From the NCBI RefSeq assembly GCF_002802905.1, contig NZ_PEBK01000003.1, positions 199,850-263,849 of the forward strand: a stretch of 64,000 nt of DNA, given 5' to 3'. Made by a program: the position numbers and the translations under genes. Shown here one piece after another: positions 19,101-27,468 of this stretch; within the stretch, counting starts at the first letter, position 1, and the number at the start of each line of letters is the position of its first letter. This stretch comes from Bifidobacterium simiarum. GTDB lineage: Bacteria > Actinomycetota > Actinomycetes > Actinomycetales > Bifidobacteriaceae. The notes below the pieces were generated by a model that saw only the letters and a program-made list of their open reading frames with translations, had not been told where the DNA came from and ran no database searches.

Positions 19101-19798
19101 TTCATCCGCCGGATCAGCGTATCGCCCTCGCTGAGGAACAGCGTGGACGAGTGGATGAAGCAGCCGAGGATGATCTCGCGTTCGATGATGAACGACTGCA
19201 CCGCATCGCCCACCATGGTGGAGATGCGGGCGAACAGCGCCGAGGTCTCCGGGGAGCTGTCGGCGTACTGCGAGGAGTCGAGCAGCAGATTCTCGTTGAG
19301 GATCACGCCCTTGGCCCGCATGGCCGAGATGAACGCCGGATTGATGCTGGCGGTGGAGGTGAAGCGCAGCTGGGCGTGGGCCAGCGACTCGTTGTCGGGC
19401 TCGCGGTCCACCTGAATCGGGTAGAGCAGCAGCGGCATGGTGCAGCCGGACCAGCTGGCCACGCCGACGGCCAGCGACAGCTGCGCGTCGCCCTCCACGT
19501 TCGACATGGAGGCCTGATCCTCCAGCACGCGGGAAAGACGACGCTGCCCGGCGCGCAGCATGCCGGTGTCGCGGAACAGGCTGCTCAGCTGCACATGGCC
19601 GCTAGCGAACAGCTGGGCAATGCCGGACGGATGCGCGTGGGTCAGGTCGAGACGGGCTTCAAGCTGCGAAAGATCCTCCACCGGCGAGGGACCGTGCTCG
19701 CTGCGGTACTGGTCATACCATGACCGGACCCGGTCGAGCGCCTCGTTCGTCCCTTCCTGTGCCTCAGACCGAACCTGTGATGTGGTTGATTCGCTCAT
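16133..19798 (-). CDS. DUF4011-like helicase/nuclease homologue with lost active sites
   Basis: A 1221-residue protein laid out like the DUF4011-type SF1 helicases that end in a Vsr/MTES_1575-like nuclease domain. Where these have a Walker A GPPGTGKS, this one reads VDLPGGRDSAEIA (about residues 298-310), without Lys. The Walker B position reads AVIDAAAHV. In the C-terminal domain the usual catalytic IDLAV and IECDG stretches read RIPLVV and ITTDDAT. The fold therefore seems kept while ATPase and nuclease residues are gone. It sits between an FHA-domain gene upstream and a coupled small gene downstream. I infer a structural or regulatory role. The ATG at 19798 is 15 nt after the FHA gene stop. 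Confidence 0.7.
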   Translation of the reverse strand: MSESTTSQVRSEAQEGTNEALDRVRSWYDQYRSEHGPSPVEDLSQLEARLDLTHAHPSGIAQLFASGHVQLSSLFRDTGMLRAGQRRLSRVLEDQASMSNVEGDAQLSLAVGVASWSGCTMPLLLYPIQVDREPDNESLAHAQLRFTSTASINPAFISAMRAKGVILNENLLLDSSQYADSSPETSALFARISTMVGDAVQSFIIEREIILGCFIHSSTLFLSEGDTLIRRMKRALTGNDLLDVLAGNEKAERFLADYPVPSYTPYDIDPHNELEIGDVDNVTRYAAQIVSSGASAFVDLPGGRDSAEIASAVTSRAIMNGKTVLYVPCVTSQKRRFVKQVKRNDMSGMLLDISDSAFNNAVDHQLIAAVGYQPGTASSHFDQLADELVGVRTRLTRYLGDLHGQNKEWGVSAYETIQNLARISSLPTHPATHVRLSEDAARQLGNSMDAWSEKLVRAGELGEFTINPEDTSWFHAAIYSEQEAVNAYQRVVRLLETLLPAIRGQIRSVVETCGFPIPDSMQEWGSQVVVLKNLRRVLDVFQPNVFERDIPAMIEATKSKADRKAEGTTMGFWERRRYVKEAKSLLRVGAQVENLHDALVVVSKQAEQWRMFVPRGGWPVLPPKLDDIIDTQEAIVADLTALDAVLATTPEGAEMETMQFNALEARLQGLFDDHKSLDTLPERSSLERDFNANGLGELVNDLRNRRIATEAAPGELQLAWWTTIFELIVHSSPIISNQDGSVLSAASDRFNQVDAEHVHSVGPMVNQEMTKRLSEMLYSRSHEANQLHTLLASPTPVPLSRLRRDYPNILTAAKPILVASPAALVSNTPLEHLADIAVIDAAAHVRPLELLSVLARVDQVVILAHRETVSSPIVSALMPYLKPLRLLERPDRRDPRLARFLEENGYGKVPLALSASGSIGRRDGVAYTHVEGASGVPSVTTGLVESNKNEIDAVVDLVIRRAGSFTIVPATYMLCIVTISPVHRQRIGAELKARSSKDPGLRKFLRHVRIIGLNEVCGMEATDAIIAFGFARTTHGRMLQQFGMLEAPGGASMLLDALALAHTRLDVVSSFTSADLEDDRLRKPGPQLMKRLLVWCEELDQVPVPAPQALEGEMSTLLVDLAERIRARGLQVETNYGFAGGMRIPLVVGLPNKPYTLAITTDDATFMSISSTRERHRFSKEDLESLGWSVMTVWSVAAFVNPDKEVDRVVAQLAKMYGDAQ

Positions 19799-19813
19799 GG
19801 ACGATTGTTCCCC

Positions 19814-21130
19814 TTACTCCCCTTTGACCGCCTGATATTCGTGATACCCCTGATTGGCCGCGAGCGCCCGGTCGATGTCGGCGTCACCCTGCACCTCGAG
19901 CCATGCGTACAGATCGTCGTACAGCGACGGGTTCATCGCCAGGAACGGCAGCAGCTGCGGGTGGCGGGCCATTTCGAACTGCACGTCGAAGTCGCGGGTG
20001 ATCTTCGCATCGTCGGAGCTGAATCCGTCGACCACGATGCCGGGTTCCGGCTTGTTCAGTTCGCCCTTGGACAGACGGTCGAAGACCGAACCGGCTTCGA
20101 AGACGGGCGCGTACGTCTGCCCGCCCGCCGGCTGGTCGCCGTCACCGGACTGGTCCACGGCGGCCGGATTCACGTCCACGGACTGACCGGAACCGGTCGG
20201 CTGACTTGCCGCGGCGTCGCGGAACAGATCGCGGGAATCCTGCTCGGCCGCATCATTGCCGCCGTTGCCGCCCGACAGCGGCAGGGCGAACGACGCGCCA
20301 TGACCGGCGTCATGGCCGACGCCGTGCTCGACGTCGTGGCCGAATCCGTCGGCAGTCTGGGCATCGGACCGAGCATCGGCCCGGGTGTCGGATTGCGCAT
20401 CCGACTGTGCCCCGGACTGAGTCTGGATCCCGGACTGAGACCGGGACTCGGCCTGTGCGGCGTGATCCGCCTCATGCTCACCGGCGTGCTCACCGGCGTG
20501 GCTCTCGGCATCCGTCCCCTCGGACACCGGCTGTCCGGCGGACGGCTCCACGACGGAAGGCTGCACGGCATGGTCCGCCAGCGCCTGATCGTGCAGGGCG
20601 TCGATACGGCTCCTCACCTTGCTGGTGCTGAGCAGTCCGGTGGGCTCACCGGCACGAAGATCGAGAATGTCGTCCACGCTCATGTTCGCGGGATCGACCT
20701 CCGGCTCCGGAGCGGATCCCGGCTTCGCATACGAGAACAGGTCGGCCACAGGCTGCGCGGCGGGGGTCTCCTGCGCCTCCACCTTGACGAAGTCCACCGG
20801 CACGTCGCCGAACTGGAACCGCATCGGCGAGCGCGGCAGCAGAAAGTCCTTGTTGACCGGCACGCGCATCAGTTCGCCGTCGTCGCGCACCACGTACGTG
20901 CCGTTCGTGGAGCCCAGATCCTCGATCGAGGCGTTGCCGGAGTCGGCCACCGAGAACCGGGCGTGCCGCTTCGACATCGATTTGGTCAGATCGGGCACGT
21001 CGAGGCGGATGCTACCCTCCTCCACCGGTGCCGGTCGCAGAGGCTTTCGGCCGATCACCACATGCTGCCCCGCATCGACCCTCATCTCATCAACGCCATT
21101 GACTCTGATAAGCCACTGCTGGTCACTCAC
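19814..21130 (-). CDS. FHA-domain protein
   Basis: A 438-residue protein with an N-terminal forkhead-associated domain that binds phosphothreonine. The core residues are visible: IGRKP, SKRHARF (Ser-x-x-His) and DLGSTNGTYV (residues ~30-95). A long Asp/Ala/Gln/His-rich disordered linker (about 170-330) with SQSG and GHD repeats follows, then a C-terminal folded segment ending AANQGYHEYQAVKGE that resembles a variant leucine-rich bifidobacterial domain. I use GTG 21130 because GGAGG lies 7 nt upstream; ATG 21148 has no SD. It begins a three-gene operon with the degenerate helicase. Confidence 0.85.
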   Translation of the reverse strand: MSDQQWLIRVNGVDEMRVDAGQHVVIGRKPLRPAPVEEGSIRLDVPDLTKSMSKRHARFSVADSGNASIEDLGSTNGTYVVRDDGELMRVPVNKDFLLPRSPMRFQFGDVPVDFVKVEAQETPAAQPVADLFSYAKPGSAPEPEVDPANMSVDDILDLRAGEPTGLLSTSKVRSRIDALHDQALADHAVQPSVVEPSAGQPVSEGTDAESHAGEHAGEHEADHAAQAESRSQSGIQTQSGAQSDAQSDTRADARSDAQTADGFGHDVEHGVGHDAGHGASFALPLSGGNGGNDAAEQDSRDLFRDAAASQPTGSGQSVDVNPAAVDQSGDGDQPAGGQTYAPVFEAGSVFDRLSKGELNKPEPGIVVDGFSSDDAKITRDFDVQFEMARHPQLLPFLAMNPSLYDDLYAWLEVQGDADIDRALAANQGYHEYQAVKGE

Positions 21131-21250
21131 CGTGCGAGCCTCCTCCATACGTTCCGACACACTTACACACCATTTTGGCATGATTCGCGGGTTTTATGCG
21201 GATGCGCGTCATACCCGTTTCACATCTGCACAGTTGCGGGCCTGCCGCTC

Positions 21251-21370
21251 ACCTCATCCGTCCGGCGCCGCCGGCCACCTTCCCCTCGGAGGGGAAGGCA
21301 GGCTCTTCGCTCATTACGACCTTCCCCTTGAGGGGAAGGTGTCAGCCGCCGGCTGACGGATGAGGTGACC
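21251..21370 (+). repeat. two GGGGAAG palindromic repeats in tandem, opposite orientation
   Basis: ACCTCATCCGTCCGGC...TTCCCCTCGGAGGGGAAGGC (21251-21299) is followed by CTTCCCCTTGAGGGGAAGG...GACGGATGAGGTGAC (21320-21369). The pair lies tail to tail just beyond the 3' end of the MATE gene. Confidence 0.8.
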
Positions 21371-21378
21371 GAACCCGC

Positions 21379-22740
21379 CTATGCCGGCCGCCGTAGTCGT
21401 TTCAGTACCCGGGCCTGCAGCGGGATCGTCGTAGCGAAGGTGAGCAGGTCGGCCGCCGGCTGGGCGATCTCGACGCCGAGCAGGCCGAACACGGCGGGCA
21501 GCACGATGATCAGCGGCACCAGATACACCCCCTGACGGCACACGCCGAGGAACGAGGCGACGCCGGTGAGCCCCATGGTCTGCTGCATCATGTTGGAGAT
21601 CATGTTCACCCCCATGAACGGCACGCTGCAGCATTGCAGCCACAGGGCGAGCGTGCCGATGCGCACGACCTGCGGGTCGGAGCGGAACAGTTCGATGAGC
21701 TGCGGCGCGAACGCGGAGAGCCCGATCGCGAAACCGATCAGGATCACGGTGCTCACCCGCACGCAGAACCAGTATCCCTGCCGCACCCGGTCGAACAGGC
21801 CGGCACCATAGTTGTAGCCGCAGACCGGCTGGAACCCCTGACCGAGGCCGATGATCACCGAGTTGGTGAACATCATGAGCCGCATGACGATGGCCATGGC
21901 CGCGATCGCCGCGTCGCCGAACGGGTTGGCCGCGAGGTTCACGCAGGTGACGGCCACCGATCCGACGCTTTGCCGCAGCAGCGAGGGCAGTCCCCCGCCG
22001 ATCACCTCGCGGATCAGCAGCGGGTCGGGCCGGAATTCGCGCGGCGTGAGCTTGAGCACGGCCACCTTGCGGCACATGACCGCCAGCATGGTGAAGCTGA
22101 TCGTCTGGCAGACCGCCGTGGCCAGTCCGGCGCCGAGGATGCCCAGATCGAGCGCGAAGATGAAGATCGGGGCGAGGACGCAGTTGAGTATGGCGCCGGA
22201 GACGAGGCCGATCATCGAATAGGAGGACTGTCCCTGATACCGCAGCAGACCGTTCATGGTGAACGATCCGCAGACCATGGGTGCGGCGACGAGGATCGGC
22301 GTGAGATACTGCATGGCGTACGGGGCGATGGTTTCGGTGGAGCCGAGGGCGAAGACCATCGGATGCAGGAACAGCAGGCCGAGGACGGCGAGCAGGGTGC
22401 CGAAGCCCACCGAGCCGAAAAATCCGATCGCCATGAGTCGGGAGGCCCGCGCGGTGTTCTGCTTGCCCATTTCGCGCGACATGGAGTTGCCGGCGCCGTT
22501 GCCGAAGAAGAAGCCGATGGCCTGCATGATCGTCATCACCGAGAACGCGATGCCGATCGCGCCGGATTGCGAGGTGCCGAGCCGACCGATGAAATAGGTG
22601 TCGACGAGGTTGTAGGCCATGGTGACCAGATTCGAGATCATGGCCGGGATCGCCAGTCGGATGATCAGCGGACGGATGGGCCGACCGGTCATCTGCCGGT
22701 ATTTCTCGTCCGCCTTCGCGCGTCTGATGCCTTGTGCCAC
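21379..22740 (-). CDS. MATE-family efflux transporter
   Basis: A 453-residue, 12-helix membrane exporter of the multidrug and toxic compound extrusion family. It begins (after a short basic tail) MTGRPIRPLIIRLAIPAMISNLVTMAYNLVDTYFIG, the standard first-helix signature, and repeats a similar half (RQSVGSVAVTCVNLAANPFG). The GTG start at 22740 gives the normal length; ATG 22692 is an alternative. Export is driven by Na+ or H+. The substrate is unknown. Confidence 0.9.
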   Translation of the reverse strand: MAQGIRRAKADEKYRQMTGRPIRPLIIRLAIPAMISNLVTMAYNLVDTYFIGRLGTSQSGAIGIAFSVMTIMQAIGFFFGNGAGNSMSREMGKQNTARASRLMAIGFFGSVGFGTLLAVLGLLFLHPMVFALGSTETIAPYAMQYLTPILVAAPMVCGSFTMNGLLRYQGQSSYSMIGLVSGAILNCVLAPIFIFALDLGILGAGLATAVCQTISFTMLAVMCRKVAVLKLTPREFRPDPLLIREVIGGGLPSLLRQSVGSVAVTCVNLAANPFGDAAIAAMAIVMRLMMFTNSVIIGLGQGFQPVCGYNYGAGLFDRVRQGYWFCVRVSTVILIGFAIGLSAFAPQLIELFRSDPQVVRIGTLALWLQCCSVPFMGVNMISNMMQQTMGLTGVASFLGVCRQGVYLVPLIIVLPAVFGLLGVEIAQPAADLLTFATTIPLQARVLKRLRRPA

Positions 22741-22837
22741 GCCCGATATCCTACGCCGGATACGGACATGCACGCCGCTTGTGCCGCCATGCGAAACCCC
22801 ACGTATATGAAAAACCCCGCGTATATGAACCAAGTAT

Positions 22838-22887
22838 GCGAAAACCCCGCGGCCACGGATCGCAATGCGATCGTGACTGCGGGGTTT
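22838..22887 (-). terminator. rho-independent terminator of rplJ-rplL
   Basis: AAACCCCGC (22842-22850) pairs with GCGGGGTTT (22879-22887), with an inner GATCGC...GCGATC stem. It lies 45 nt after the rplL stop. Between it and the MATE start, AACCCC(G/A)CGTATATGA occurs twice in tandem (~22795-22828). Confidence 0.85.
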
Positions 22888-22932
22888 CAAGCTGCTAAGC
22901 CAAGCAATGAGCGGGATTCCCTCCCGCGTGTA

Positions 22933-23313
22933 TTACTTGAGCTCGACGGTGGCGCCAGCCTCTTCCAGCTGAGCCTTGGCCTTCTCGGCGTCTTCCTTCT
23001 TGGCGCCCTCGAGGACGGCCTTCGGAGCACCGTCGACGAGGCCCTTGGCCTCGGCCAGACCCAGGGAGGTGATGGCGCGGACGGCCTTGATGACCTGGAT
23101 CTTCTTGTCGCCAACGGCGGAGAGGATCACGTCGAACTCGGTCTTCTCTTCCTCGGCCGGAGCAGCGCCCGGAGCGGCGGCAACGGCGACAGCGGCCGGA
23201 GCGGCAGCCTCGACGTCGAACTTCTCTTCGAAGGCCTTGACGAACTCGGAGAGCTCGACGAGGGTCATTTCACCGAAAGCTTCCAGGAGCTCTTCGTTGG
23301 TGAGCTTAGCCAT
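22933..23313 (-). CDS. rplL: 50S ribosomal protein L7/L12
   Basis: A 126-residue stalk protein that recruits translation factors. The N-terminal dimerisation segment ([20 protein letters not shown]), an Ala/Pro hinge ([20 protein letters not shown]) and the C-terminal factor-binding domain ([19 protein letters not shown]) are all present. It lies about 115 nt after rplJ in the same operon and is followed by a terminator. Confidence 0.98.
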   Translation of the reverse strand: MAKLTNEELLEAFGEMTLVELSEFVKAFEEKFDVEAAAPAAVAVAAAPGAAPAEEEKTEFDVILSAVGDKKIQVIKAVRAITSLGLAEAKGLVDGAPKAVLEGAKKEDAEKAKAQLEEAGATVELK

Positions 23314-23429
23314 TATGGCTTCCTTTCATTCAGCGGCGGCCGGCAATTGTTAAGGTCTTGGGATGCCGACCAGCCAAAATTTTCTGTTTGCTTGTTACGC
23401 AGCGAGTCGCAACCCTTGCAGGGTGCGGA

Positions 23430-23951
23430 TCAGGCAGCCTTCTCCTGCTTTTCGCGCAGAGCGTCCACCGTACGCACGGCCTTGGTGGGCAGAGCGACGA
23501 AGAGCTGAGCGGTCTTGGTCTGCACAGCCTTGAGGGAGTACGCGACCTTGGAGAGAAGGACCGGACGGGATTCGAGGTCAGCGAGCTTGGTGACGCCCTC
23601 GGCATCGTACACGGTGCCGTCGGCGAAGCCGCCCTTGACAACGAGCTGCTTGTTTTCCTTGGTGAAGTCACGCAGGACCTTGGCGGCCTCGACGAAATCG
23701 CCCTTCACGAAAGTGAGAGCGGTAGGACCGGAGAGCAGATCGTCCAGACCTTCCACGCCCGCTTCCTTGGCGGCGATGCGTGCCAGCGTGTTCTTCGCCA
23801 CGGTGTAGGAAGTATCGCGGCCCAGCTTCTCGCGCAGATCGGAGATCTGCGGTACGCTCAGCCCGCGGTACTCAGTGAGGTACACGGCGTCGGCATCACG
23901 GAACTGCTCCGTGAGCGCGGCGATGACCTCAGCCTTTTCGGGCCTTAACAT
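23430..23951 (-). CDS. rplJ: 50S ribosomal protein L10
   Basis: A 173-residue protein that anchors the L7/L12 dimers. It begins MLRPEKAEVIAALTEQF and contains YRGLSVPQISDLREKLG and the central YTVAKNTLARIAAKEAG. ATG 23951 has an AGGAAGGAA site; the longer upstream frame crosses the RNA leader and is not coding. Expression is controlled by an L10(L12)4-binding leader and an attenuator directly upstream. Confidence 0.97.
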   Translation of the reverse strand: MLRPEKAEVIAALTEQFRDADAVYLTEYRGLSVPQISDLREKLGRDTSYTVAKNTLARIAAKEAGVEGLDDLLSGPTALTFVKGDFVEAAKVLRDFTKENKQLVVKGGFADGTVYDAEGVTKLADLESRPVLLSKVAYSLKAVQTKTAQLFVALPTKAVRTVDALREKQEKAA

Positions 23952-24014
23952 GGCGTTCCTTCCTAAATCGGCCATTGATTCGTTCGGGAAGCCATCTGCA
24001 AGCAGCCAGAGCAA

Positions 24015-24168
24015 CAAAAAAAGCCCCGCACGCAGGCGGAGCATCATCATCGGTCCCATGCGGAACGATCCGCACATGAACCGGATTCCATCGGGAATCA
24101 GTCTCGCAACCTGCGCTGGCAACCTTCGGGAGTCGGCAGACTCCAACCAACGGTCTGTGGTTTACAAA
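24015..24168 (-). promoter_or_regulatory. L10 leader with transcription attenuator
   Basis: The minus-strand leader holds CCACAGACCGTTGG, resembling the conserved kink-turn and L10-binding portion of L10 leaders. It ends in a terminator: GCTCCGC pairs with GCGGGGC (24023-24042), followed by seven T. Excess L10(L12)4 is expected to favour termination and lower rplJ-rplL expression. The family mechanism is known; the fold here is my reading. Confidence 0.8.
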
Positions 24169-24174
24169 ACTGAG

Positions 24175-24203
24175 ACTATACACGCAGGCGGCGATATCGC
24201 CAA
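24175..24203 (-). promoter_or_regulatory. rplJ-rplL promoter
   Basis: On the minus strand TTGGCG (24198-24203), a 17-bp spacer and TATAGT (24175-24180) precede the L10 leader. Confidence 0.7.
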
Positions 24204-24239
24204 ATCCGCGACACGCCCGAACATCACGGGCGCGCCCCG

Positions 24240-24428
24240 TCATTCGCCCCGTCGGGCGTTGGTGCGGGACGGCGGCAGCTGCTTGGGCAGTCGTCCCGCC
24301 CGCTTGAGCGAGTCGCGGATGATGAACTCCATCTGTCCGTTGACCGATCGCAGTTCGTCGGCGGCCCAGTGCTCCACCGCCTCCCACAGTTGAGGATCCA
24401 CCCTCAGCGGGTACTGCTTCTTCGCCAT
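24240..24428 (-). CDS. small ribbon-helix-helix (Arc-like) protein
   Basis: A 62-residue protein beginning MAKKQYPLRVDPQLWEAVEHWA, then DELRSVNGQMEFIIRDSLKRAG. This matches the beta-strand plus two helices of Arc/MetJ-type DNA-binding dimers. The ATG has an AAAGGAG site. It follows the SPFH gene by 132 nt on the same strand, an association common in actinobacteria and Firmicutes. It may regulate its own operon or simply assist the SPFH protein. The target is unknown. Confidence 0.8.
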   Translation of the reverse strand: MAKKQYPLRVDPQLWEAVEHWAADELRSVNGQMEFIIRDSLKRAGRLPKQLPPSRTNARRGE

Positions 24429-24560
24429 GGGAGTCTCCTTTCCTGCGATGACCTTCCGCAGCGGTCTCGCACCGGGGCGAAGCCGCTACCGAGAAGACCT
24501 ATCCGATACATCCGATACGGAATCCGACGAATCCGACGAATCCGTATTTTCCACGAATCC

Positions 24561-25652
24561 TTAATTGTAGAGCGAACCGGCGTTGACCACGGGCTGGGCG
24601 TCGTTGTCGCCGCACAGCACCACCATCAGGTTCGAAACCATCGCGGCCTTGCGCTCCTCGTCCAGTTCGACGACGCCGTCCTTGTCCAGCTCCTTGAGCG
24701 CCATCTCGACCATGGACACCGCACCCTGCACGATCTTGGTGCGGGCTGCGATGATCGCCTCGGCCTGCTGGCGGCGCAGCATCACCTGCGCGATTTCGGG
24801 CGCGTACGCCAGATGGGTCAGCCGCGCATCGTCCACGGTGATGCCGGCGGGCGCCAGACGCTCAGCGAGCTCGTCCCGCAGCGCCTGCGACACCTCGGCG
24901 ATGTTCGACCGCAGCGTGATCTCGCCGGCCGCGGCCTCATCGGTCTGCGCATTGTGATCGTAGGCGTACCGGCTGGCGACGTGCCGCAGCGCGGTCTCGG
25001 CCTGCATGCCGACGAACTGCTCGTAATGGTCCACGTCGAACACGGCGCGGGCGGTGTCGGTCACGCGCCACACGATCACGTCGGCGATCTCGATCGGATT
25101 GCCGTTGCGGTCGTTCACCTTGAGCTTCGGACCGTTGAGCGTGCGGGCGCGCAGCGAGATCTTCGCCTTGACCGCCGACTGGTTGGTCTTTGCGGTCTTT
25201 TTCTTGCCGGTCAGCGCGGCCGTCAGCGATTCGCCGTCGCTTTCCTCCTGATCGGCGGGCTGCAGATCACGCGAATAGAACGGATTGGACCAGTAGAAGC
25301 CCTCGCCGCGCACCGTGCCGCGGTATTCGCCGAACAACACGAGCACTCGGGCCTCGTTGGGCTGCAGCGAGAAGAAGCCCGCCGGCACCATCGACATCAC
25401 CACGCACAGCACGATGCCGACGATCAGCAGTACCGTACCGGCCTGCGTTGCCGTACCGCCGTCTCCATGGGCCGCATTGAGCAGGATCGACGCGACCACG
25501 ATGGCGGCGATGGCCACGACCCAACCGAGAATCGTTGCCGCCAGCATCGGCCAGCCGCTCATCGCCCTTCCTTCTCGTTCGACCGAGGGGGCCGATCCGG
25601 CAGTCCCGCCTCCGACTCCGCCCCTGACCTTGACCTCGTTCTTCCCAACCAT
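24561..25652 (-). CDS. SPFH/band-7 domain membrane protein
   Basis: A 363-residue protein with two N-terminal helices (about residues 37-60 and 74-97) followed by an SPFH domain: [55 protein letters not shown] and [23 protein letters not shown] proteins organise membrane microdomains as oligomers. I use ATG 25652 because AAGGAGG then sits 9 nt upstream; an in-frame GTG at 25661 touches the SD. Downstream is a ribbon-helix-helix gene. Confidence 0.9.
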   Translation of the reverse strand: MVGKNEVKVRGGVGGGTAGSAPSVEREGRAMSGWPMLAATILGWVVAIAAIVVASILLNAAHGDGGTATQAGTVLLIVGIVLCVVMSMVPAGFFSLQPNEARVLVLFGEYRGTVRGEGFYWSNPFYSRDLQPADQEESDGESLTAALTGKKKTAKTNQSAVKAKISLRARTLNGPKLKVNDRNGNPIEIADVIVWRVTDTARAVFDVDHYEQFVGMQAETALRHVASRYAYDHNAQTDEAAAGEITLRSNIAEVSQALRDELAERLAPAGITVDDARLTHLAYAPEIAQVMLRRQQAEAIIAARTKIVQGAVSMVEMALKELDKDGVVELDEERKAAMVSNLMVVLCGDNDAQPVVNAGSLYN

Positions 25653-25810
25653 GACGATCACCCTCCTTGGATCGCAGGAACCGACCCGACCGGCCGATCA
25701 CCTGATACCAAAATGATATCACTTTGATTTCATCTTTCGCAACGACGTAGTGCCGCGGAGGTCCCTGTGGAGAACGACTGGAACCATGAGGCACGGCAAC
25801 GTAGTCGGGT

Positions 25811-26068
25811 CACCTGACACCTCATCCGACCGGCATTCGCCGGCCACCTTCCCCTCAAGGGGAAGGCAAGATGGTCACCACGCGGCATTCGCCGGCCACC
25901 TTCAACCGCAAGAACGGACGGCCGACGGCCGCGCCCCAATCGCTCGCCTGTCGGCTCGCCTGAACCCTACAAATGCCTCCGGCATTTCCATACGGGTTCA
26001 GCCTCGCTCCCATCACCTCATCAGTCAGCCTTCGGCTGCCAGCTTCCCCTGCGAGGGGAAGCCAGGAT
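25811..26068 (+). repeat. three interspersed repeats, one composite
   Basis: A complete GGGGAAG palindrome copy (25811-25868) is followed by CGGCATTCGCCGGCCACCTTC leading into the long composite element (25882-26015, nearly the same as 15590-15735). A second palindrome copy ends it (26008-26066). No gene lies in 25662-26140; the AT-rich 25705-25740 probably carries the promoter of the SPFH gene. Confidence 0.75.
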
Positions 26069-26140
26069 GATCGTTCCGCCGCTCTCGACGACAACGAACC
26101 AATGCATCCGCACATCTCCCCATAACCTGGTGCCGGTATC

Positions 26141-27058
26141 ATGGCGGACATGAAGGGGAACACGAAGAACGTCTCCACCGCCCGCGCCACGATGGTGGGA
26201 TTCATGGCGATCGTCCTGTGGAGCATGATGATGGGGCTGGTGCGCATCGTCTCCGAATCGTTCGGCGCCACGCTCGGCTCGGCGATGATCTACACCTGCG
26301 GCGCCGTCCTGCTGCTGATCTTCCGCCGACCGGCGCCGATCCGCACCGCGCCGAAACGGTATCTGATCATCGGCGGCGTCCTGTTCGTGTTCTACGAATC
26401 GTCGATCGCCCTGTCGATCGGCCTGGCCTCCTCGGCCGCGCAATCGGTGGAGATCAGTCTGGTCAACTACCTGTGGCCCACGCTCATGGTGCTGCTCGCC
26501 GCCGCGATCTCACACAAACGCCATGCGGTGTGGTTCGCCCTGCCCGGCGCACTGGTCGCCACGGCCGGCGTCTTCCTCGCCGTCGGCGGCAACAGCGGCC
26601 TCGACTGGCATGTGGCCCTGCAGCACGTCGTCGAGAATCCCCTGCCGTTCGCCCTGTCGTTCCTCGGGGCGCTGGCATGGTCGGTGTACGCGGTGGCCAC
26701 GCCGTCGCTGTCGAAGGGATACGACGGCACGAGCGTGTTCTTCCCCTGCGTGTGCGTGGCCCTGTGGATCGTGCACTTCCTCTCCGGCGAGGGTCTGCCC
26801 ACCGCCACTCCCCCGACGCATGCCTGGGTCACCGTGCTGATCACGGCCGCCGTGATCGCCGGCGGCTACGCCTGCTGGGGGTTCGGCATCCTGCACGGCA
26901 GCATGGAGAAGATGGCGATCGCCTCATACGCCACACCGGTGCTGTCGGTCGGCGCAAGCGCGCTGCTGCTGGGGCTGAACCTATCGATGCCGTTCTGGAT
27001 CGGCACGCTGCTGGTCGCCGCCGGGTCGGTGCTCAATCTGGTGATCAAGGCGAAGTGA
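26141..27058 (+). CDS. yddG: EamA-family exporter, YddG-like
   Basis: A 305-residue, ten-helix drug/metabolite-superfamily protein. The segment SIGLASSAAQSVEISLVNYLWP is close to the conserved region of the aromatic amino-acid exporter YddG. Two EamA-like halves are seen (residues ~15-150 and ~165-300). Such proteins export aromatic or other neutral amino acids; the substrate here is not proven. ATG 26141 or 26150 could be the start; neither has a clear SD. Confidence 0.82.
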   Translation: MADMKGNTKNVSTARATMVGFMAIVLWSMMMGLVRIVSESFGATLGSAMIYTCGAVLLLIFRRPAPIRTAPKRYLIIGGVLFVFYESSIALSIGLASSAAQSVEISLVNYLWPTLMVLLAAAISHKRHAVWFALPGALVATAGVFLAVGGNSGLDWHVALQHVVENPLPFALSFLGALAWSVYAVATPSLSKGYDGTSVFFPCVCVALWIVHFLSGEGLPTATPPTHAWVTVLITAAVIAGGYACWGFGILHGSMEKMAIASYATPVLSVGASALLLGLNLSMPFWIGTLLVAAGSVLNLVIKAK

Positions 27059-27468
27059 GCAGGGGGAAGCCTCAAAAGACACAAACGACGGACGGCGGTT
27101 CGTGAGCTGACTTCCGATGCCCACGAATCGTCGCCGTGCGAATCTGCCGGCAAAGCAAGGAAAGGAACCTTCGCCGACACCGTCATCCGACCGTTGCGGC
27201 ACCGCCGATCACCGAACGTCGCGCCTGGCACTGGCGCCGGATTCGGTGACGGTCCCCATACTGGCAACTGGGGAGGGTCCGCGCACGGTTTCCAACGATC
27301 CGACGTTCGACATCCGGGCTTCCCTGTCCGAACCGCAACATCCGATCGCCGATGACACCATCATCATATGGTCGGTTGCGCGAAGACAGAATACGGTTTC
27401 CACAGGTTTCCAAAACGCCGCGCGTCGGGTCGATCGTGTTACCGGGGCCGGGCCGATATCATACCGAT
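27059..27468. other. intergenic stretch before a LacI gene
   Basis: A remnant of the GGGGAAGCC repeat lies at 27061-27072. ACGGTTTCCAAC/ACGGTTTCCACA occur at about 27285 and 27390 and might be operator half-sites. TATCAT at 27456-27461 ends about 7 nt before the GTG start, suggesting a leaderless transcript. Nothing else is recognised. Confidence 0.35.

Noticed and set aside
23951-24146. N-terminal extension of L10
   Set aside because: The extended frame crosses the L10 leader and its terminator; family L10 proteins start at the ATG at 23951.
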